This document shows positions 14,106 to 18,660 of a stretch of 18,660 nucleotides of DNA, in pieces (the stretch's first letter is position 1; every line of letters begins with the position of its first letter). The DNA comes from Proteobacteria bacterium UBA1844 (GTDB taxonomy: Bacteria > Pseudomonadota > Gammaproteobacteria > Steroidobacterales > Woeseiaceae): the NCBI GenBank assembly GCA_002338615.1, contig DDIS01000056.1:1-18660 (forward strand), read 5' to 3'. Made by a program: the position numbers and the translations under genes. The notes beneath the pieces are model-generated. The model searched no databases. It worked only from the letters and a program-made list of their open reading frames with translations, and was not told the DNA's origin.

Positions 14106-15917
14106 TCAAACAGGAAGTGATTCAATGCGGCGGCCACCGAACAGGACATTCACAATTGCGCGCGTACCGACGATTGAGGTGAACATTGATGTGACAATAC
14201 CGAGCGACAAGGTAATCGCGAATCCTTTAACCGGGCCCGAACCAAAAGCGAACAGTACGATCGCCGCAATCAGGGTTGTAATGTTCGCATCTGCAATCGA
14301 TGAAAACGCCTTTTCATAACCCGAGTTGATGGCCGCTTGCGGCCCTACGCCTGCCGCCAGCTCTTCGCGAATACGTTCAAAAATCAGCACGTTCGCGTCG
14401 ACCGCCATGCCCACCGTCAACACGATGCCCGCGATGCCTGGCAAAGTCAGCGATGCCTGCAGCAATGACAGCAAAGCCACAATGAAAATAAGATTCGAAA
14501 ATAACGCCAGATCCGCAATCAGGCCGAACCCGCGGTAGTAAATTGCCATGAACACGATCACGGCGACAAAGCCGATTACGATCGCCTCGTAGCCGCGCTT
14601 GATGTTATCGGCGCCGAGACTCGGGCCGATCGTACGATCATCAATTTTATAGACCGGGGCAGCCAGCGCACCGGCGCGCAATAACAAGGCAAGATCACGT
14701 GCCTCGCCCGGGGTCAATCCGGTAATCTGAAAATTGTTCTTGAACACGCCGCGAATGGTCGCCGTGTTGATAATTTCCTCGGTCTTGACCGTACGCGTCT
14801 GTGGCTCTCCATCACGGATAACGGTTTCCCTGTTTGTCTCGATGAACAACGTCGACATCGGCTTTTGCAGATTGTTCTGTGTCGTTTCCAGCATGCTTTC
14901 GCCGCCAGCTGCATCCAGCTTTATCGAGACAGCAGGTTGACCTTCACTGAAACCGGCACTCGCATCGATTATCTGGTCGCCCGATGCAATAATCTTGCGC
15001 TTCAATACCTGCGACGCCTCTCCTCCGCGCCCCGGGTAAGTCCGCGAGCCGGGTTCATTGCCGGACTGGTCGACAAGTCGAAATTCGAGTGTCGCCGTTG
15101 CAGTCAGTATCTTGTCGAGTTCGGTCGGGTCCTCGACACCGGGCAACTGCACGACAATACGGTCCGCGCCCTGGCGTTGTACGATTGGCTCAGCAACACC
15201 GAGTTCGTTCACACGATTTCTGAGCGTTGTAACGTTCTGTTCAATAGCAAGGTCCTGGCGCGCCTTGATCTGCTCGTCTGTCATGCGCACTCGCAAGGAC
15301 CGGCCATCCGAGCCGTCAATGATAATTACGTCGCTGTCTGCCGCTCGAATGATCTTCCGGGCCGCGTCCAGGTCCTTTGCATCAGTGACCCTGACAGTGA
15401 TGGCGCCGGCATCCAGCTCAACGCGATTACGGATGCGCGCATCGCGTAGCAGATCGCTGAAATTTTCTTCGTACAACTCGAGTCGCTTGTTGACGGCCGT
15501 TTCCATATCGACCTCAAGTAACACATAGACGCCGCCACGCAAGTCGAGGCCGAGGCTCATCGGATTCAGGCCAAGACTTCGCAACCAGTCGGGCATGCGC
15601 GGCGCCACCGTATTCGCAATGCCAAATTCCCGCCCATAGTTCTCGCGCAGCAAAGTACTCGCACTGACCTGATCATTGTGACTGGTGAAGCGTATGACCG
15701 CCCGGCCATCGAGCAGATATGCAGCTTCCGGCTCGATGCCAGCGTTATCGACAACGCGTTCGAACTCCTCGAGTTGGGATGCGTCGATCGAGCCGACTTT
15801 TGGCGCAACAATTTGCACCGCGGGAGCGCTACCGTAAATGTTTGGCAATGCAAACAAAGCGCCGACGAGCAGCACCAGCACCAACAGCGCATTTAACCAG
15901 GCAGGATACTTATTCAT
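14106..15917 (-). CDS. secD: Protein translocase subunit SecD
   Basis: This 603-aa inner-membrane subunit of SecDF-YajC has a large periplasmic region that pulls on translocating chains. The N-terminal helix (about 7-24) is followed by the family motif GLDLRGGVYVLLEV (123-136), the P1 periplasmic domain (to about 430; LRAGALAAPV at 414-423), then five helices. These include the proton-pathway segment TVGMAVDANVLIFERIREE (501-519). Length is close to E. coli (615 aa). Its ATG lies 21 nt after the yajC stop, with no strong ribosome-binding site, and its TGA precedes the secF ATG by 11 nt. The order yajC-secD-secF is conserved. Confidence 0.96.
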   Translation of the reverse strand: MNKYPAWLNALLVLVLLVGALFALPNIYGSAPAVQIVAPKVGSIDASQLEEFERVVDNAGIEPEAAYLLDGRAVIRFTSHNDQVSASTLLRENYGREFGIANTVAPRMPDWLRSLGLNPMSLGLDLRGGVYVLLEVDMETAVNKRLELYEENFSDLLRDARIRNRVELDAGAITVRVTDAKDLDAARKIIRAADSDVIIIDGSDGRSLRVRMTDEQIKARQDLAIEQNVTTLRNRVNELGVAEPIVQRQGADRIVVQLPGVEDPTELDKILTATATLEFRLVDQSGNEPGSRTYPGRGGEASQVLKRKIIASGDQIIDASAGFSEGQPAVSIKLDAAGGESMLETTQNNLQKPMSTLFIETNRETVIRDGEPQTRTVKTEEIINTATIRGVFKNNFQITGLTPGEARDLALLLRAGALAAPVYKIDDRTIGPSLGADNIKRGYEAIVIGFVAVIVFMAIYYRGFGLIADLALFSNLIFIVALLSLLQASLTLPGIAGIVLTVGMAVDANVLIFERIREELAAGVGPQAAINSGYEKAFSSIADANITTLIAAIVLFAFGSGPVKGFAITLSLGIVTSMFTSIVGTRAIVNVLFGGRRIESLPV

Positions 15918-15938
15918 ACGATTAACCAGGCCGCGGGA

Positions 15939-16262
15939 TCAGGCTGCATCGTAGGTGCCTTTTGGCACGACTTGCGAAACACTCGATTTTTGTACTTTGA
16001 TGGTCGTGCCGTTCGCAATCTCGACCGCCGCGTAGTGCTCGCTGACGTTAGTCACCTTGCCAAGAATGCCGCCCGCGGTCATGACCTCATCGCCCACACT
16101 GAGTGCCGCAACCAGCGCCGCATGCGCTTTCTGCTTTTTCTGCTGCGGCCGGATCAGGAGGAAATAGAAAGCACCAAAAATGACGACCATTGGCAGGAGC
16201 ATACCGAGTGGGCTGCCCTGCTGGGCACCCTGTGCGTAAGCGTTACTGATAAAAAAGTCCAT
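15939..16262 (-). CDS. yajC: Sec translocon accessory subunit YajC
   Basis: This 107-aa single-pass membrane protein binds SecDF. A short N-terminus (MDFFISNAYAQGAQQG) leads to a membrane helix at about 19-37 (LGMLLPMVVIFGAFYFLLI). The family signature RPQQKKQK (38-45) and a cytoplasmic domain with VGDEVMTAGGILGKV follow. Length is close to E. coli (110 aa). It lies 187 bp downstream of tgt, the largest gap in this block. An internal promoter for yajC-secD-secF is therefore plausible. Confidence 0.95.
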   Translation of the reverse strand: MDFFISNAYAQGAQQGSPLGMLLPMVVIFGAFYFLLIRPQQKKQKAHAALVAALSVGDEVMTAGGILGKVTNVSEHYAAVEIANGTTIKVQKSSVSQVVPKGTYDAA

Positions 16263-16388
16263 TAGAAGTTACCGACTGTGAAATCTTGTGAGTGAGATCC
16301 GAATGTGTGGGCCGTATTGTTGTTCTGGACTGGCTACCTAGTGTCGAAATTTTTACTCGCGCAGCCCGGGCCCAAAAATGAGCGCGGT

Positions 16389-16399
16389 ATTATGGCATA
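16389..16399 (-). promoter_or_regulatory. Possible extended -10 promoter for yajC-secD-secF
   Basis: In the tgt-yajC gap the minus strand reads TATGCCATAAT, a CATAAT -10 hexamer with an upstream TG as in extended -10 promoters. I see no good -35. The leader to yajC would be about 120 nt. The remainder of the 187-bp gap (16263-16449) shows a GCCCGGGC palindrome and short CGCGC/GCGCG arms, with no coding sequence. Confidence 0.25.
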
Positions 16400-16449
16400 G
16401 ACATCCCGACGTATGGGTGCTGAATACGAACACAAGTCAGTGCGCGCTT

Positions 16450-18578
<2,129 letters not shown>

Positions 18579-18592
18579 GGGCGCGCATGGTA

Positions 18593-18606
18593 GCAGAGCG
18601 CTCTGC
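18593..18606. repeat. 14-bp perfect palindrome upstream of queA
   Basis: GCAGAGCGCTCTGC is identical on both strands and begins 15 nt before the queA ATG. It could form a short stem in the queA leader or be a dimeric regulator site. I see no convincing promoter pair in the remaining bases to the window end (18579-18660). Confidence 0.35.
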
Positions 18607-18660
18607 CGCCCGGCTCACATGCAACACGCCTAAGGCAGCAATCAATAAGGCACTAGGCCC

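Overview
The window looks like a chromosomal segment of a gammaproteobacterium. It holds 19 protein-coding genes packed at well over 95% coding. Eighteen lie on the minus strand and only suhB is on the plus strand. I see no tRNA, rRNA, CRISPR array, transposase, integrase or phage gene. The gene order is close to two regions of enteric genomes (queA-tgt-yajC-secD-secF, and suhB/trmJ-isc-ndk-rlmN-pilW-rodZ-hisS-yfgM-bamB-der), here joined end to end. The Xanthomonas-like acyltransferase at the left end suggests a lineage near Xanthomonadales or a related free-living group; that placement is an inference.

Layout, read in the direction of minus-strand transcription (right to left). (1) 18578 to 13153: queA and tgt (the last steps of queuosine modification, overlapping by 4 nt), then yajC, secD and secF (the Sec accessory membrane complex). 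This block ends in a 110-bp cluster of three REP-like hairpins that fills the convergent gap to suhB. (2) 12230 to 13024: suhB on the plus strand, divergent from trmJ across a 147-bp gap. (3) 12082 to 9373: trmJ, a cysteine desulfurase, a divergent IscU-like protein and IscA. The first three are translationally coupled through 4-nt ATGA overlaps. A hairpin follows iscA. (4) 9187 to 59: ndk with its own promoter-like sequence and a structured leader, then rlmN, pilW, rodZ, hisS, yfgM, bamB, der and finally a MetX-family acyltransferase. This block ends at a 22-bp perfect palindrome on the window edge.

Most genes are housekeeping: translation fidelity (hisS, rlmN, trmJ, tgt, queA, der), envelope building (bamB, rodZ, secDF-yajC, pilW), nucleotide balance (ndk) and sulfur/Fe-S metabolism (iscS-like, IscU-like, iscA, metX-like). 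The parts that depart from the textbook are these. The Fe-S mini-cluster has no iscR, hscBA or fdx, its IscU-like protein keeps only one of the three cluster-ligand cysteines, and its desulfurase ends before the IscU-binding tail. The acyltransferase resembles Xanthomonas serine O-succinyltransferases rather than classical homoserine acyltransferases. ispG is missing from its usual place between rodZ and hisS. The ndk leader can form two mutually exclusive stems. I found no clearly new multi-gene system; the Fe-S mini-cluster is the best candidate for something undescribed.
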